The notes beneath the pieces were generated by a model. That model was not told the DNA's origin and ran no database searches. It worked only from the letters and a program-made list of their open reading frames with translations. The translations under genes and the position numbers were made by a program. A DNA stretch of 47,563 nt from assembly GCF_026013475.1 (NCBI RefSeq), contig NZ_JAPDPH010000031.1, forward strand, positions 1 to 47,563, read 5' to 3'. Below, piece by piece: positions 1-9,651 of this stretch (positions are counted from its first letter, which is position 1; each line of letters begins with the position of its first letter). This DNA comes from Micromonospora yasonensis (GTDB lineage: Bacteria; Actinomycetota; Actinomycetes; Mycobacteriales; Micromonosporaceae).

Positions 1-2852
1 TGTGTCTGACCGCGGCAGCTGAACCCATCCGCGACGATCACCGTGGCGGCGCTGCGGTCCCGGACGGCGGGCAGCAGGACGCGTTCCCCGGCCGCCATCG
101 ACACCTCGAACTTCTCGCCGGCCTCGTAGCCGAAGCTGCCGGCCATGCCGCAGCACCCGGGCTCAGCCATCGCCACGTTCAGGCCCATCGCCGTGAGCAG
201 CTCGCGGTCCGGGTCGAAGCCGATGACGGCGTGCTGGTGGCAGTGGGTCTGGACGAGGGCGTCCCGGTGCAGCCGCGGCGGCGTCCAATCAGGCGCGTGC
301 CGTTGGAGGAACTCGGCGAGGCTGAACGCCTGTGCCCGCAGTCGCTGCGCGCGGTCGTCGTCGGGGAACATCGTGGTCAGCTCGTCGCGGAACACGGCCA
401 GGCAGCTCGGCTCCAGTCCGACCAGCGGCACCCCACGCTCGATGTCGTCGGAGAGGGTGTCGAGGATGCGGAGCAGATACCGCCGGGCGAGGTTCAGCAT
501 GCCGTAGTCGTAGAGCGGTCGGCCGCAGCACAACCCCCGGCTGGGCACCTTGACCCGGAACCCCGCCGATTCGAGGACCTCGACCGCCGCGACGCCGACC
601 CGAGGGTCGAAGAAGTTCGTGAAGGTGTCGGGCCACAACAGTACGGTGGGCCCGTCGGGGTGCCGCGGGCGGTGTTCGGCGAACCAGGAGGTGAAGGTCC
701 GTGCCGCGAACACCGGTGCGGTCCGGTCGCGGGCGATCCCCCCGACGGCCTTGACCGCGGTGCCGAGCACCGGGGAGTGCGTGGCGAGATTGGCGAGCCG
801 CGGCACACGTGAGGCCAGCCTCGCCCACACGTTGATCAGCCCGAGGGCGTACGCCTGCCGTGGTCGCAGCCTGCCGGCGTAGTGATGGTGCAGGAACTCG
901 GCCTTGTAGGTGGCGACGTCGACCCTGACCGGGCAGTCGCCCTTGCATCCCTTGCACGCCAGGCACAGGTCGAGCGCCTCCTTGACCTCGGGACTGCGCC
1001 ATCCGCTGGTGATGCTGCCCGAGGAGTCGGCCATCTCCTGCAGCAGCCGCGCCCGACCGCGCGTGGTGTGCTTCTCCTCCCGGGTCACCATGAAGCTGGG
1101 GCACATGACGCCACCCTCGGTGTGGCGGCAGACCCCGACGCCGAAGCAGCGGCCGACGGCCTCGGCGAAGCTGCCGCCGTCCTGCGGGTACCGGAACGCC
1201 GTCTCCAGTTGGCGTGGCCGGAAGCTCGCGCCCTCCCGCAGGTGCGAATCGAGTGGGTACGGGTCGATGAGCTTGTGCGGGTTCATCCGCCCCTGTGGAT
1301 CCCACACCCGCTTGAACTCGGCGAACGCCTCCATCAGCCGGGGTGGGAACATCTTCGGCCACAGCTCGGCGCGGCCGTGCCCGTCTCCGTGCTCGCCGGA
1401 CAGCGAGCCACCGAACGACACCACCAGGTCGGCGGCCTCCTCCATGAACCCGCGGAACGCGCGAACCCCCTCGGCGCTGCGTAGGTCGAAGTCCAGCCGG
1501 CAGTGGATGCACCCCTGCCCCCAGTGGCCGAACAACACGCCGTCGTAGCCGTACCGGTCGAGCAGAGCGGTGTACGCCCGCAGGTAGTCGCCCAGGCGGT
1601 CGGGCGGCACGGCGGCGTCCTCCCAGTTCGGCCATCCGCCGTGACCACCGAGCCCGATCGGCATGCGGGTGGTCCCTGCCGAGTGCTTGCGGATCTCCCA
1701 GACCGCTTCCTGCTGCCGCGGGTCCTCGTAGCACTGGTGCTCGGGCGCGCCGGGGCGCTGACGCAGCGCAGCCATCAGCTGCTCGGCTCGGTCGTTGGTC
1801 TCCGCCTGGGTGTCGCCGCCGAACTCGACCAGCACCCAGGCCACGCCGGCGGGCAACAGCCGCGGATCGCCGTATGCCATGTGCTTCGCCTGCAGGTTCT
1901 GCACCACGTGCCGGCTGAAGAACTCGACCCCGATCGGCCCGAATCCCATCAGCCACGTCGCGTCGTCTCCCGAACTGGGAATGTCGGGATAGCCGAGAAC
2001 GACGAGTGTTCGTGCCGGTGGCGAGGGGACCAGCCGGCAGTCCGCTTCCAGCGTCAGCGCGAGCGTCGACTCGGAGCCGACCAGCGCGCGGGCAACGTGG
2101 AAGCCGTTCTCGGGCAGCAATTGTTCGAGGTTGTAGCCGGACACCCGGCGTGGGATGTCCGGCATCCCGGACCGGATTGTGTCGGCGTAGGTGTCCCGGA
2201 TGTGCCGCATGCCGGCGTAGATCGCACCGCGGCGCCCACCGAGCCCGATGATCCGCTCGATCTCGTCCTCGCCGGTGGCGCCGACCCGCATACGAACCCC
2301 GTCGTAGGTGATGACCTCCAGCTCGTGGACGTTGTCCACGGTCTTGCCGCCCATCACCGAATGCGTGCCGCAGGAGTTGTTGCCGATCATCCCGCCCAGC
2401 GTGGCGTGGTCCTGCGTCGCCGGGTCCGGAGCGAAGGTCAGGCGATGCTGCTGCACCGCACCGCTGAGGTGGGAGCAGATCAGGCCCGGTTGTACCCGCG
2501 CGCGGCGCTGGTGCGGATCCAGCCAGACAAGCCGGGTCATGTACTTCGAGAAGTCGAAGCACACGGCGGCGTTCACCGCCTGCCCGGCCAGAGCCGTACC
2601 GCACCCGCGGCCGAACACCGGCGCCCCGTACCGCCGGCAGATCGCGAGCGCCGCCTCGACGTCTTCGGCATGCCGGGGCAGCACCACCCCGATCGGCAGC
2701 TGCCGGTAGATCGAGGCGTCGAAGCCGTACATGGCCCGGTCGCCCGACCCGAAGCGGACCTCGCCGTGCACGACGCGGCGCAGCTCGCGCCCGAGCTCCG
2801 CCGCATAGCCAGGCGGCGGTCCCGAGCGCACCTGAGCTTCCGTGCTGTTCAT
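1..2852 (-). CDS. FAD-binding and Fe-S 2-hydroxyacid dehydrogenase (YdiJ/D-2-hydroxyglutarate dehydrogenase type), 3' end outside window
   Basis: About 950 residues are visible from ATG 2852; the C-terminus lies beyond base 1. The N-terminal third is a PCMH-type FAD-binding domain with NNSCGTHS near residue 156 and a glycine-rich GRGCGTALAGQ segment. It is followed by an FAD-oxidase C-terminal domain containing LSGEHGDGHGR. A ferredoxin-like cluster motif CLACKGCKGDCP lies near residues 629-640, and two CCG cysteine-rich modules follow (LCCGRP near 774, GCCGMAGSFGYE near 899). This order matches the large fused flavin/iron-sulfur 2-hydroxyacid dehydrogenases, which oxidise D-2-hydroxyglutarate or D-lactate-like acids and pass electrons to the respiratory chain. 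The exact substrate cannot be told from sequence. The gene stands alone, divergent from the transporter at 3281. Confidence 0.88.
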   Translation of the reverse strand, partial: MNSTEAQVRSGPPPGYAAELGRELRRVVHGEVRFGSGDRAMYGFDASIYRQLPIGVVLPRHAEDVEAALAICRRYGAPVFGRGCGTALAGQAVNAAVCFDFSKYMTRLVWLDPHQRRARVQPGLICSHLSGAVQQHRLTFAPDPATQDHATLGGMIGNNSCGTHSVMGGKTVDNVHELEVITYDGVRMRVGATGEDEIERIIGLGGRRGAIYAGMRHIRDTYADTIRSGMPDIPRRVSGYNLEQLLPENGFHVARALVGSESTLALTLEADCRLVPSPPARTLVVLGYPDIPSSGDDATWLMGFGPIGVEFFSRHVVQNLQAKHMAYGDPRLLPAGVAWVLVEFGGDTQAETNDRAEQLMAALRQRPGAPEHQCYEDPRQQEAVWEIRKHSAGTTRMPIGLGGHGGWPNWEDAAVPPDRLGDYLRAYTALLDRYGYDGVLFGHWGQGCIHCRLDFDLRSAEGVRAFRGFMEEAADLVVSFGGSLSGEHGDGHGRAELWPKMFPPRLMEAFAEFKRVWDPQGRMNPHKLIDPYPLDSHLREGASFRPRQLETAFRYPQDGGSFAEAVGRCFGVGVCRHTEGGVMCPSFMVTREEKHTTRGRARLLQEMADSSGSITSGWRSPEVKEALDLCLACKGCKGDCPVRVDVATYKAEFLHHHYAGRLRPRQAYALGLINVWARLASRVPRLANLATHSPVLGTAVKAVGGIARDRTAPVFAARTFTSWFAEHRPRHPDGPTVLLWPDTFTNFFDPRVGVAAVEVLESAGFRVKVPSRGLCCGRPLYDYGMLNLARRYLLRILDTLSDDIERGVPLVGLEPSCLAVFRDELTTMFPDDDRAQRLRAQAFSLAEFLQRHAPDWTPPRLHRDALVQTHCHQHAVIGFDPDRELLTAMGLNVAMAEPGCCGMAGSFGYEAGEKFEVSMAAGERVLLPAVRDRSAATVIVADGFSCRGQT

Positions 2853-3280
2853 CGAGCTACCTCGCCGGCGGACGGTCGCCTCAACGTTGTCGAGGCGTGG
2901 GCTGGGACGATCGGTCCGCACCGGGCGACCCCCTTCCGGACACGCAGAACCCGCTCCAACGAGCGGTCACCCTGGTCTAACCCGTCGCGCCGGGTGGCCG
3001 TAAGTGCGCGCCGCCGGTAGCGGACGGCCGCACTCACTGGATCAGGCGAATCAGCCGAACGGAGCCACGAAGAGCCGACGGGAACCCGTGACCGGGTTGA
3101 GCAGATCAGGATCGAAGGCATATATCGGTCGCCTCGTACTATCTCCGGTATTTTGGTTCTTGTGCCGGGGCTTGTCGGATGACGGGGCGGGGGAGGGGTC
3201 AGGGTGTCCATGCTGCCGCCGTTGGCCCAGCTGAACCGCCCGCCCCGGCCGCTTTGCACGATGATCTGGCCGGTTGGCGC
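2853..3280. other. Divergent intergenic region with an AT-richer patch
   Basis: This 428-base gap separates two divergent genes and should hold both promoters. Bases about 3115-3165 are clearly less GC-rich than the surroundings. A small perfect palindrome AACCCG-TGAC-CGGGTT lies at 3083-3098. Open frames cross the region on both strands, but none looks like a protein. Confidence 0.5.
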
Positions 3281-4198
3281 ATGGTGAGTAGTGCGGGGCA
3301 GTTGGCGTTCGGAGTACCACTGGCTCTCGGTGCCGCTGCGGCGTTCGGGGCGTCGTCGGTGCTGCAGTTCCGCGCCTCCTGGCAGGTACCGCAGGAACGC
3401 GCCGGCCGGCCGCGGCTGCTGGTACACCTGCTCGGCGTGCCCAGTTGGCGCTGGTCGGTGGTGCTCGCGATATTGGCGTTCGCCTGCCAGGTCGCGGCGT
3501 TGAGCCGGATCCCACTGATCTTGGTGCAACCACTGCTGGTGAGCGGGCTGATCTGGTACGTCCTGTTGTTCGCCGCAAGCAGACACGTTCGGCCCGACCG
3601 GCCGCTGCTGGTCGAATCGGCGTTGTGTCTGCTCGGGCTCAGTGCCTTCCTGCTGATCGCCCGGCCAGCCCCCGGCCAGGGCGGGGGATTCGGCTCGCTC
3701 TGGTCCGCGGCGCTGCTGCTTGCCGCCGTGGCGGTTACCGTCGGGCTCTGCCTGCTGGCGGCGTTGCGGCTGGATCGACGGTGGCGTCCCCTGCCGTTGG
3801 CCCTCGCGGCCGGCGTCTGCTACGGCGTGACCGCCGGACTGATCAGCAGCTTGACCCACCTTCATGAGGCCCCGCTAGCCGTGTTCGGGCAATGGCAGAC
3901 CTACGCCCTCATCGTGCTCGGTCCATTCGGCGTGCTGCTGAGCCAGAACGCCTACCAAGCCGGTCCGGTAGGAGCACCTGCCCTGGCCACCATCACCGTC
4001 ACCGACCCGCTGGTGGCCATCGCGGTCGGGCTGCTCTGGTTGAACGAGCGGATCGAGACCGGCCTCGGGTCGCTCCTCGGTGAGGTGCTCGCCCTGGCGG
4101 TCGTGGCCGGCGCGGTCTATCTCCTCGCCCGGCGGGCACCCCACGCCAGCGCCCGGTACGGGGGAAAGGGACTGCCAGACGCTGCCAGCCGCCAGTAG
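3281..4198 (+). CDS. DMT-superfamily (EamA-like) membrane transporter
   Basis: A 305-residue, almost entirely hydrophobic protein with nine to ten predicted membrane segments. The late segment SQNAYQAGPVGAPALATITV followed by DPLVAIAVGLLWLNERI is typical of the second EamA repeat of drug/metabolite transporters in actinobacteria. The substrate is unknown. ATG 3281 is chosen because the hydrophobic region begins right after it; an upstream in-frame ATG at 3179 would add a polar, low-complexity leader. No strong ribosome binding site is seen before 3281, so the start is uncertain. The gene ends just before the convergent channel gene. Confidence 0.75.
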   Translation: MVSSAGQLAFGVPLALGAAAAFGASSVLQFRASWQVPQERAGRPRLLVHLLGVPSWRWSVVLAILAFACQVAALSRIPLILVQPLLVSGLIWYVLLFAASRHVRPDRPLLVESALCLLGLSAFLLIARPAPGQGGGFGSLWSAALLLAAVAVTVGLCLLAALRLDRRWRPLPLALAAGVCYGVTAGLISSLTHLHEAPLAVFGQWQTYALIVLGPFGVLLSQNAYQAGPVGAPALATITVTDPLVAIAVGLLWLNERIETGLGSLLGEVLALAVVAGAVYLLARRAPHASARYGGKGLPDAASRQ

Positions 4199-4225
4199 TG
4201 CGGTGTCAGGTAGGCGTGCGCCGGC

Positions 4226-4840
<615 letters not shown>

Positions 4841-5140
4841 GGCGCCACCGCCCCTTCTCCTTCTGATCCTCGGTTCCCGCTTCGCACGTCCCATGAGCGC
4901 CGTCTTCAACGAGCGATGCCAGCCGACAGCGCCGCGATCGCGAAGCGGCAATAGTCGACCATGCTGGTGTTCTTGGGCGCGCAGGTGGCCCCCGATCGCT
5001 GTCTCGTCACCTAGCCGAGACAGGGCAGCCGCGGGATCTGCGACAGGGCGCGGTCGCGGTTGTGACAGCCCACTCCGCTTGAACGCCCGTCCAGGCACTG
5101 CAGGACGGCTCCGGACCCGGCGACCCTGCGGGTAGCGACG
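4841..5140. other. Intergenic stretch, nothing recognised
   Basis: About 300 bases between the stop of the sigma factor gene (5141) and the GTG chosen for the channel gene (4840), both leftward. Only low-complexity open frames are seen and no clear hairpin. Part of it may be the channel promoter and leader. Confidence 0.4.
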
Positions 5141-6076
5141 TCAGTCGGTCGTCCAGGGCCGGATCTTGTCGGGGTTGAGTACCGCCCAGATGTGGGTGAT
5201 CCGGTCGCCCGCGACCTGGAACGCGTACACCGCCACAGTGACGCCGTCCTGCTCGGCGACCAGGCCGGGCTGACCGTTGACCGTACGCTCCAGGATCGTC
5301 ACGTCGGCTGCCCTGGGCGCGAGGCCGGCGAAGAAGCGCGCGATCAGCTCGGCGCCTTCCACCGGGCGGAGCTCGGCGCGGACCAGGCCGCCGCCGTCAC
5401 CGGTCGCCGTGGCGTCCGGGTCGAGGAGGCCGACGAGGGCCTCGATGTCCTGGGCTTCCCAGGCCTGCTTGAAGTCTCGGACGATGCCGGCGCGGTGCGC
5501 TGTCGGGGCCGCGGGAGCCTGCGATGTGCGGATGCGGCGGCGGGCCGAGGAGGCCAGCTGGCGGCATGCCGCCGGGGTGCGGCCGACGATCTCGGCCACT
5601 TCGGCGAAGGAGTAGCGGAAGACGTCGTGCAGGATGAACGCGACGCGTTCGGCCGGGGTCATCGATTCGAGTACGACGAGGAAGGCCATGTTGATCGACT
5701 CGTCGAGGGTGACCCGGTCGGCCGGGTCGGCCGTGGCGCCACCTGGCCGCCCGTTGATCCACTCGGTGGGTTCGGGCAGCGGTTCGGGAATCCATTCGCC
5801 GACGTAGCGCTCTCGCCGGACCCGTGCCGAGCCGAGCAGGTCGAGGCAGATGCGGCTGGCAACCGTCGTCAGCCAGGCGCCGGGAGACTCGATGGCTTGC
5901 TGCTGATGCTCGGACAGGGCGTACCAGCGGGCGTACGTTTCTTGCACCGCGTCCTCAGCCTCGGCCAGCGAGCCGAGGAGCCGGTACGCGAGATTGATCA
6001 GCTGACGTCGTTCGCTCACGAGCGCGCTCAGGCCGGGATCGGGCCGGCCGGGTTCTGGCTCGGATCGGGTGGTCAT
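5141..6076 (-). CDS. ECF41-family RNA polymerase sigma factor with C-terminal SnoaL-like domain
   Basis: A 311-residue protein. Sigma region 2 lies at about residues 20-85 (LAYRLLGSLAEAEDAVQETY), region 4 at about 130-185 (MTPAERVAFILHDVFRYSF, then EVAEIVGRTPAACRQL), and a fused SnoaL/NTF2-like domain spans about 200-311. The C-terminal NPDKI at 301-305 is the diagnostic ECF41 motif. In this family the C-terminal extension takes the place of a separate anti-sigma factor and tunes activity from within. The gene is divergent from a SnoaL-like gene, with a matching ECF41-type promoter in front of each, which indicates autoregulation and direct control of the neighbour. Confidence 0.93.
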   Translation of the reverse strand: MTTRSEPEPGRPDPGLSALVSERRQLINLAYRLLGSLAEAEDAVQETYARWYALSEHQQQAIESPGAWLTTVASRICLDLLGSARVRRERYVGEWIPEPLPEPTEWINGRPGGATADPADRVTLDESINMAFLVVLESMTPAERVAFILHDVFRYSFAEVAEIVGRTPAACRQLASSARRRIRTSQAPAAPTAHRAGIVRDFKQAWEAQDIEALVGLLDPDATATGDGGGLVRAELRPVEGAELIARFFAGLAPRAADVTILERTVNGQPGLVAEQDGVTVAVYAFQVAGDRITHIWAVLNPDKIRPWTTD

Positions 6077-6117
6077 GGCGCCGCCGGCTCCCTTGCTCGC
6101 ATCTGTCTCACCAGTCC

Positions 6118-6144
6118 GACGAGGCAGCGCACCGGAATGTGAGG
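6118..6144 (-). promoter_or_regulatory. ECF41-type promoter driving the sigma factor gene
   Basis: Read on the minus strand: CCTCACA (6144-6138), a 16-base spacer, then CGTC (6121-6118). The reported ECF41 consensus, as I recall it, is TGTCACA-N16-CGTC, so the -10 element and spacing match exactly and the -35 element matches 5 of 7. The -10 element lies about 42 bases before the start codon at 6076. Confidence 0.75.
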
Positions 6145-6155
6145 TGGGCGGTTCG

Positions 6156-6182
6156 CCTCACATTCCGGGGAGCTGTTTCGTC
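6156..6182 (+). promoter_or_regulatory. ECF41-type promoter driving the SnoaL-like gene
   Basis: CCTCACA (6156-6162), 16 bases, CGTC (6179-6182), the mirror image of the promoter facing the other way. The cores form a perfect 13-bp inverted repeat, CCGGAATGTGAGG at 6132-6144 against 6156-6168. The similarity extends outward to AGTCCGACGA on both sides, with about 28 of 32 positions matching per arm. Confidence 0.75.
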
Positions 6183-6247
6183 GGACTGCTCGGATGAGCA
6201 AACCATCCCCGCGAACCGCGGCTCCGATGTGACAAGGGAGGAAACCG

Positions 6248-6727
6248 ATGAGTGACTTTCAGGCCATCGCCGATCGCGTCGAGATCGAGGCGCTGCGCGG
6301 CGAGTTCACCGACGCGGCGATGATGCGCGACCGCGCCCGCCTCGCGTCGCTGTTCACGCCGGACGGCGCGCTGCGAATGCCCAACATCCCCGTCGAGCTG
6401 GTCGGCCGTGAGGAGATCCGCGCCGGGGGCGAGCGGCTGCAGGACCAGTGGGAGTTCTTCGTGCAGACCACGCACCCGGGCACGATCCAGCTGGACGGCG
6501 ACACCGCCACCGGCCGGGCCTACCTCCAGGAGCTCGTGCGCACCCGCGACGGCCGCCAAGGGCTGAACTACGCCATCTACCACGACCGCTACCAGCGCAC
6601 CGCGGACGGCTGGAAGTTCACCGAGCGGGTCTACGAGGTCAGGTATCTCGACACCACTCCACTGGCGGGCTCGGCGCCCGGCCCGGCGGAGGCGCCGGCC
6701 AACCCGTCCAGCACGACCCGCTCCTGA
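6248..6727 (+). CDS. SnoaL-like / nuclear transport factor 2 family protein
   Basis: A 159-residue single-domain protein of the SnoaL-4 type: a helical start (IADRVEIEALRGEFTDAAM), then the usual LFTPDGALRMP and a curved sheet with GRAYLQELVRTRDG. The fold makes a hydrophobic pocket used by small cyclases, dehydratases and hydrolases; no substrate can be assigned. A strong ribosome binding site (AAGGGAGGAAA) precedes ATG 6248. Its promoter matches the ECF41 type, so it is probably the main target of the divergent sigma factor. ECF41 genes are more often paired with a carboxymuconolactone decarboxylase or oxidoreductase, so a SnoaL partner is less usual. Confidence 0.85.
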   Translation: MSDFQAIADRVEIEALRGEFTDAAMMRDRARLASLFTPDGALRMPNIPVELVGREEIRAGGERLQDQWEFFVQTTHPGTIQLDGDTATGRAYLQELVRTRDGRQGLNYAIYHDRYQRTADGWKFTERVYEVRYLDTTPLAGSAPGPAEAPANPSSTTRS

Positions 6728-6762
6728 CCCCCCGCCACCATAGGACCAGCCCAGGAGGCACC

Positions 6763-7244
6763 ATGGCTACGGCGCCAGCGTATTCACCGCGGCCAGCGAG
6801 ACCCTCCGCCTGTCCGGCATCGATGCGGACATCAACACCAGCGGGCGGTACCGGGCCCTCAAGCCACGCCTGCTGGCCATGGACCGCGTCACCGGTGCCG
6901 ACGACATCCGCCGGGTGGCCGCCAGCCCCGACGTCGTCGTGGGCAGCGTCGCCGCGCTCACCGAAACGGGCACCCTCGTCGCCGCCTCGGCCAGCGGAAG
7001 CCAACTACCCGCCTACGCCGGCGGCGCCGCCCGCGCGATCTGGATCGTCGGGGCGCAGAAGGTGGTACCGGACCTCAGCGCCGCGCTGCGGCGCGTCGAA
7101 GACCACGCCCTCCCGCTGGAAAGCGCCCGCGCCCAGCTGGCCTACGGGCGACCCAGCGCCATCAACCGCCTGCTCATCCTCAACGCAGAGCTCCAGCCGG
7201 GGCGCGGCACCGTCCTGCTGCTCCGCGAAGCCATCGGATTCTGA
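6763..7244 (+). pseudogene. Decayed LUD-domain (LutC/YkgG-type) gene
   Basis: A ribosome binding site (CCAGGAGG) and ATG at 6763 survive, but that frame reads nonsense. The true frame, from about 6765, encodes a clear LUD domain: GASVFTAASETLRLSGIDAD, then VVVGSVAALTETGTLV, AIWIVGAQKVVPDL, and the usual ending QPGRGTVLLLREAIGF with a stop at 7244. In that frame the only stop upstream is at 6741 and no start occurs before ATG 6879. The normal N-terminal 40-60 residues are missing, so a deletion has removed the 5' part and shifted the frame. A translation from 6879 would give 121 residues lacking the start of the domain. Confidence 0.7.
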
Positions 7245-7316
7245 CCTCACGGCCACGGTCGAAGGCAGTCAACCAAGATCATTTGCTGGCGCCTGCCGAG
7301 GTCGTTCTACCGGCGG

Positions 7317-9146
7317 TCAGGCAGGCTCAGGATCAATGGCGGGGGCGTCTCGAATGGCGAGTGCGGCCTGGATGAGCGCGGCGTGGGTCAGCGTCTGCGG
7401 GTAGTTGCCGAGGTGAGCGCCGGTGGCGGGGTCCAGTTCTTCGGCGTAGAGGCCGAGTGGGTTGGCGTGCTCGAGCATGGCCTGGAACAGGTCGACCGCC
7501 TCGGCGCGGCGTCCGGTGCGGGCGAGGGCCTGAACCAGCCAGAAGGAGCAGGGCAGGAAGGCCCCTTCCGCGCCGGGGAAGCCGTCACTCCCCGGCGGGT
7601 AGCGGTATAAGAGAGGACCGCCGGCGGAGAGCCTGTCCCGGATGGCGTTGATGGTGCCCCGCACCCGGGGTGATTCGATGCTGTCCATGTCCAGCAGCGG
7701 CAGCACGAGCAGGGCCGCGTCGAGGTCCGGGGAGCCGTAGCTGCGGACGTAGCTGCCCGCCGTCGGGTCGAAGCCGCGGGTCCGGATCTCGGTGGCGATC
7801 GCGTCTCGTGCCATCTGCCAGCGTCGACGTTGGCGGTCTGAGAGCGGGTGAGTGTCGGCGATGCGCAGTGCCCGGTCCAGGGCGAGCCAGCCCATGAGCT
7901 TGGAATGGACGTGTTGGCCGGGTGTGCGGACCTCCCAGATGCCGGCGTCGGGCTGCTGCCAGTGACGGGCGACCAGGTCGGCGAAGCCGCGCACCGCCCG
8001 CCACGTCTCGTTGTAGAGCAGGTGCCCCTTCTGGGCGAACGCCCAGGCGGCGTCGACCACCCAGCCGTAGCCGTCGAGTTGGTGTTGGCCGGCGGCGTCG
8101 TTGCCGATCCGCACCGGGACGCTACCGAGATAGCCGGGCCAGCCGGGCAACGCCCGTTCCGCCGGTACGTGGCGGCCGTGCAGGGTGAGTAGTGCTGGCA
8201 GGCGTGGCCGCTGCAGCCGGCTGGCGTGCAACAGCCACGCGAGGAAGCCGTGGGCCTCCTCCGGTTTGCCGACGCTGAGGAAGGCGCTGACGCCGATGCT
8301 GGCGTCCCGGGGCCAGACATAGCGGTAGTCCCAGTTCCGTACCCCGCCGGGATCCTCGGGCAGTGACGTTGTGGGTGCGGCGACCGGGGCCTGCGACGGC
8401 GAGTAGGTGAGCAGCCGCAGGGTCAGCAGGCTTCGTACGACGTGCTCCCGGAAGGGCAACGATCCGTCGATCTCGGCGGCCCAGGCCCGCCACCGGTTCT
8501 CGTCGGCGCGGAGCAGTTCCCAGGCTGCTGCCGGCTCGACGTGGATCAGCGGTTCGCGGTGGGCCACGGCCAGTACCAGGGTGACCGCATGGCCCGGCCG
8601 GACCGTGATCGAGGTAGGCCGGCCCGGTTCGACGGTGAGTTCGGGTGTGCTGGCCAGCGACACCGCGAGCGACCCCCACTCGCACACCAGGGCGTGGCGT
8701 CGGCGGTGGACTCGGGGCCGCGAGTGCCGTGCGCCGAGGCGGGGGTCGAACTCGACGACGATGTCGACCGCCTCCTCCTCGGCCGACAGCCGCCGCACGA
8801 TCAGTGTCGTGGGCAGGAGGCGGCCGCTGATCTCGGCCACCATGGCCTCGGTGAGCGTCAGCCGGCCGCTGCCGACCGCCCAGGTCGTCTCCAGTGTGGT
8901 GGTGTGCTGCCGGTAACGCCGTTCGACGACCGTCGCCGGCCGGCCCGGGCCGACCCGGAACGTTCCCGCGTCCGGACCCCCGACCAACCGGCCGAACAGG
9001 GGCTCGCCGTCGAAGCGGGGCACGCAGAGCCAGTCGATCCCGCCGTCAGCGGCGACCAGGGCAGCGGTGCGGGTGTCACCCAGCAGCCCGTAGTCGCTGA
9101 TCGACGCCGGGGGCCGAGGACAGGTCCCACCCGATCCACCGGTCAT
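7317..9146 (-). CDS. Glycoside hydrolase family 15 (glucoamylase/trehalase-like)
   Basis: A 609-residue protein with the actinobacterial GH15 layout: an N-terminal beta-sandwich (ISDYGLLGDTRTAALVAADG, then GIDWLCVPRFD) and a C-terminal (alpha/alpha)6 barrel. The barrel contains NWDYRYVWPRDAS, PDAGIWEVR (likely general acid Glu) and GLYAEELDPATGAHLGNYPQ (likely general base Glu), followed by LTHAALI. Family members hydrolyse alpha-glucosidic bonds of maltooligosaccharides or trehalose. No signal peptide is present, so it should be cytoplasmic. It follows the small membrane protein gene (9175-9651) by 28 bases on the same strand, so the two are probably co-transcribed. Confidence 0.9.
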   Translation of the reverse strand: MTGGSGGTCPRPPASISDYGLLGDTRTAALVAADGGIDWLCVPRFDGEPLFGRLVGGPDAGTFRVGPGRPATVVERRYRQHTTTLETTWAVGSGRLTLTEAMVAEISGRLLPTTLIVRRLSAEEEAVDIVVEFDPRLGARHSRPRVHRRRHALVCEWGSLAVSLASTPELTVEPGRPTSITVRPGHAVTLVLAVAHREPLIHVEPAAAWELLRADENRWRAWAAEIDGSLPFREHVVRSLLTLRLLTYSPSQAPVAAPTTSLPEDPGGVRNWDYRYVWPRDASIGVSAFLSVGKPEEAHGFLAWLLHASRLQRPRLPALLTLHGRHVPAERALPGWPGYLGSVPVRIGNDAAGQHQLDGYGWVVDAAWAFAQKGHLLYNETWRAVRGFADLVARHWQQPDAGIWEVRTPGQHVHSKLMGWLALDRALRIADTHPLSDRQRRRWQMARDAIATEIRTRGFDPTAGSYVRSYGSPDLDAALLVLPLLDMDSIESPRVRGTINAIRDRLSAGGPLLYRYPPGSDGFPGAEGAFLPCSFWLVQALARTGRRAEAVDLFQAMLEHANPLGLYAEELDPATGAHLGNYPQTLTHAALIQAALAIRDAPAIDPEPA

Positions 9147-9174
9147 GGGGATCGCCCTGGTCGTACGGCGCGGG

Positions 9175-9651
9175 TCAATCGGCGCTCAGGAGCAATCCGA
9201 GAACGACCCCGTACATGACGTGGACGACGGCCGTGACGGCGGGAGTCTGGACGCCGTAGTTGAGGGCGAACAGGCCGGGCGGCTCCAGTACGGCGGTGCT
9301 GGCCGGGCCCGCCCGCAGCGAGGCCATTCGTGGGTGGACACCCGGAAGTAGCGGCAGGAGCACCGTGAGCGCGATCGCGACGTGGAGTATCCCGAACAGC
9401 GCCCCGATCCACCACGTGGCGCGGTTCAGCAGGGCGAACGTGGCCGCGTAGCCGAGGGCGAAGCCCTGACCGGCGCAGAGGTGGATGAAGAACCCGATGA
9501 CCCGCGCCCGGTCGGGATCCTCGGTGACGAGAGTTCCGAGCACCAGGGGAAGGTCGAGGCGAGTGAGGCCGGCGAGTTGAGCAGCGATCAGCGCCGCGGT
9601 GAGCGCCGCGGTGGCGACCAACCCGAACAACGCCCATCCGGCCCAGTCCAT
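9175..9651 (-). CDS. Small four-helix membrane protein of unknown function
   Basis: A 158-residue hydrophobic protein starting MDWAGWALFGLVATAALTAA, with about four membrane segments and a short polar loop TEDPDRARVIG. No family is recognised with confidence. It sits 28 bases upstream of the GH15 gene on the same strand. Nothing in its sequence points to a sugar-related role. Confidence 0.65.
   Translation of the reverse strand: MDWAGWALFGLVATAALTAALIAAQLAGLTRLDLPLVLGTLVTEDPDRARVIGFFIHLCAGQGFALGYAATFALLNRATWWIGALFGILHVAIALTVLLPLLPGVHPRMASLRAGPASTAVLEPPGLFALNYGVQTPAVTAVVHVMYGVVLGLLLSAD

Noticed and set aside
289..2604. Very long open frame antisense-shifted within the FAD/Fe-S dehydrogenase
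   Set aside because: Arginine- and glycine-rich shadow of the real frame, which carries all family motifs.
2849..3865. Long minus-strand frame across the transporter
   Set aside because: Low-complexity, Gln/Arg-rich composition and no motifs; it is antisense to a clear membrane protein.
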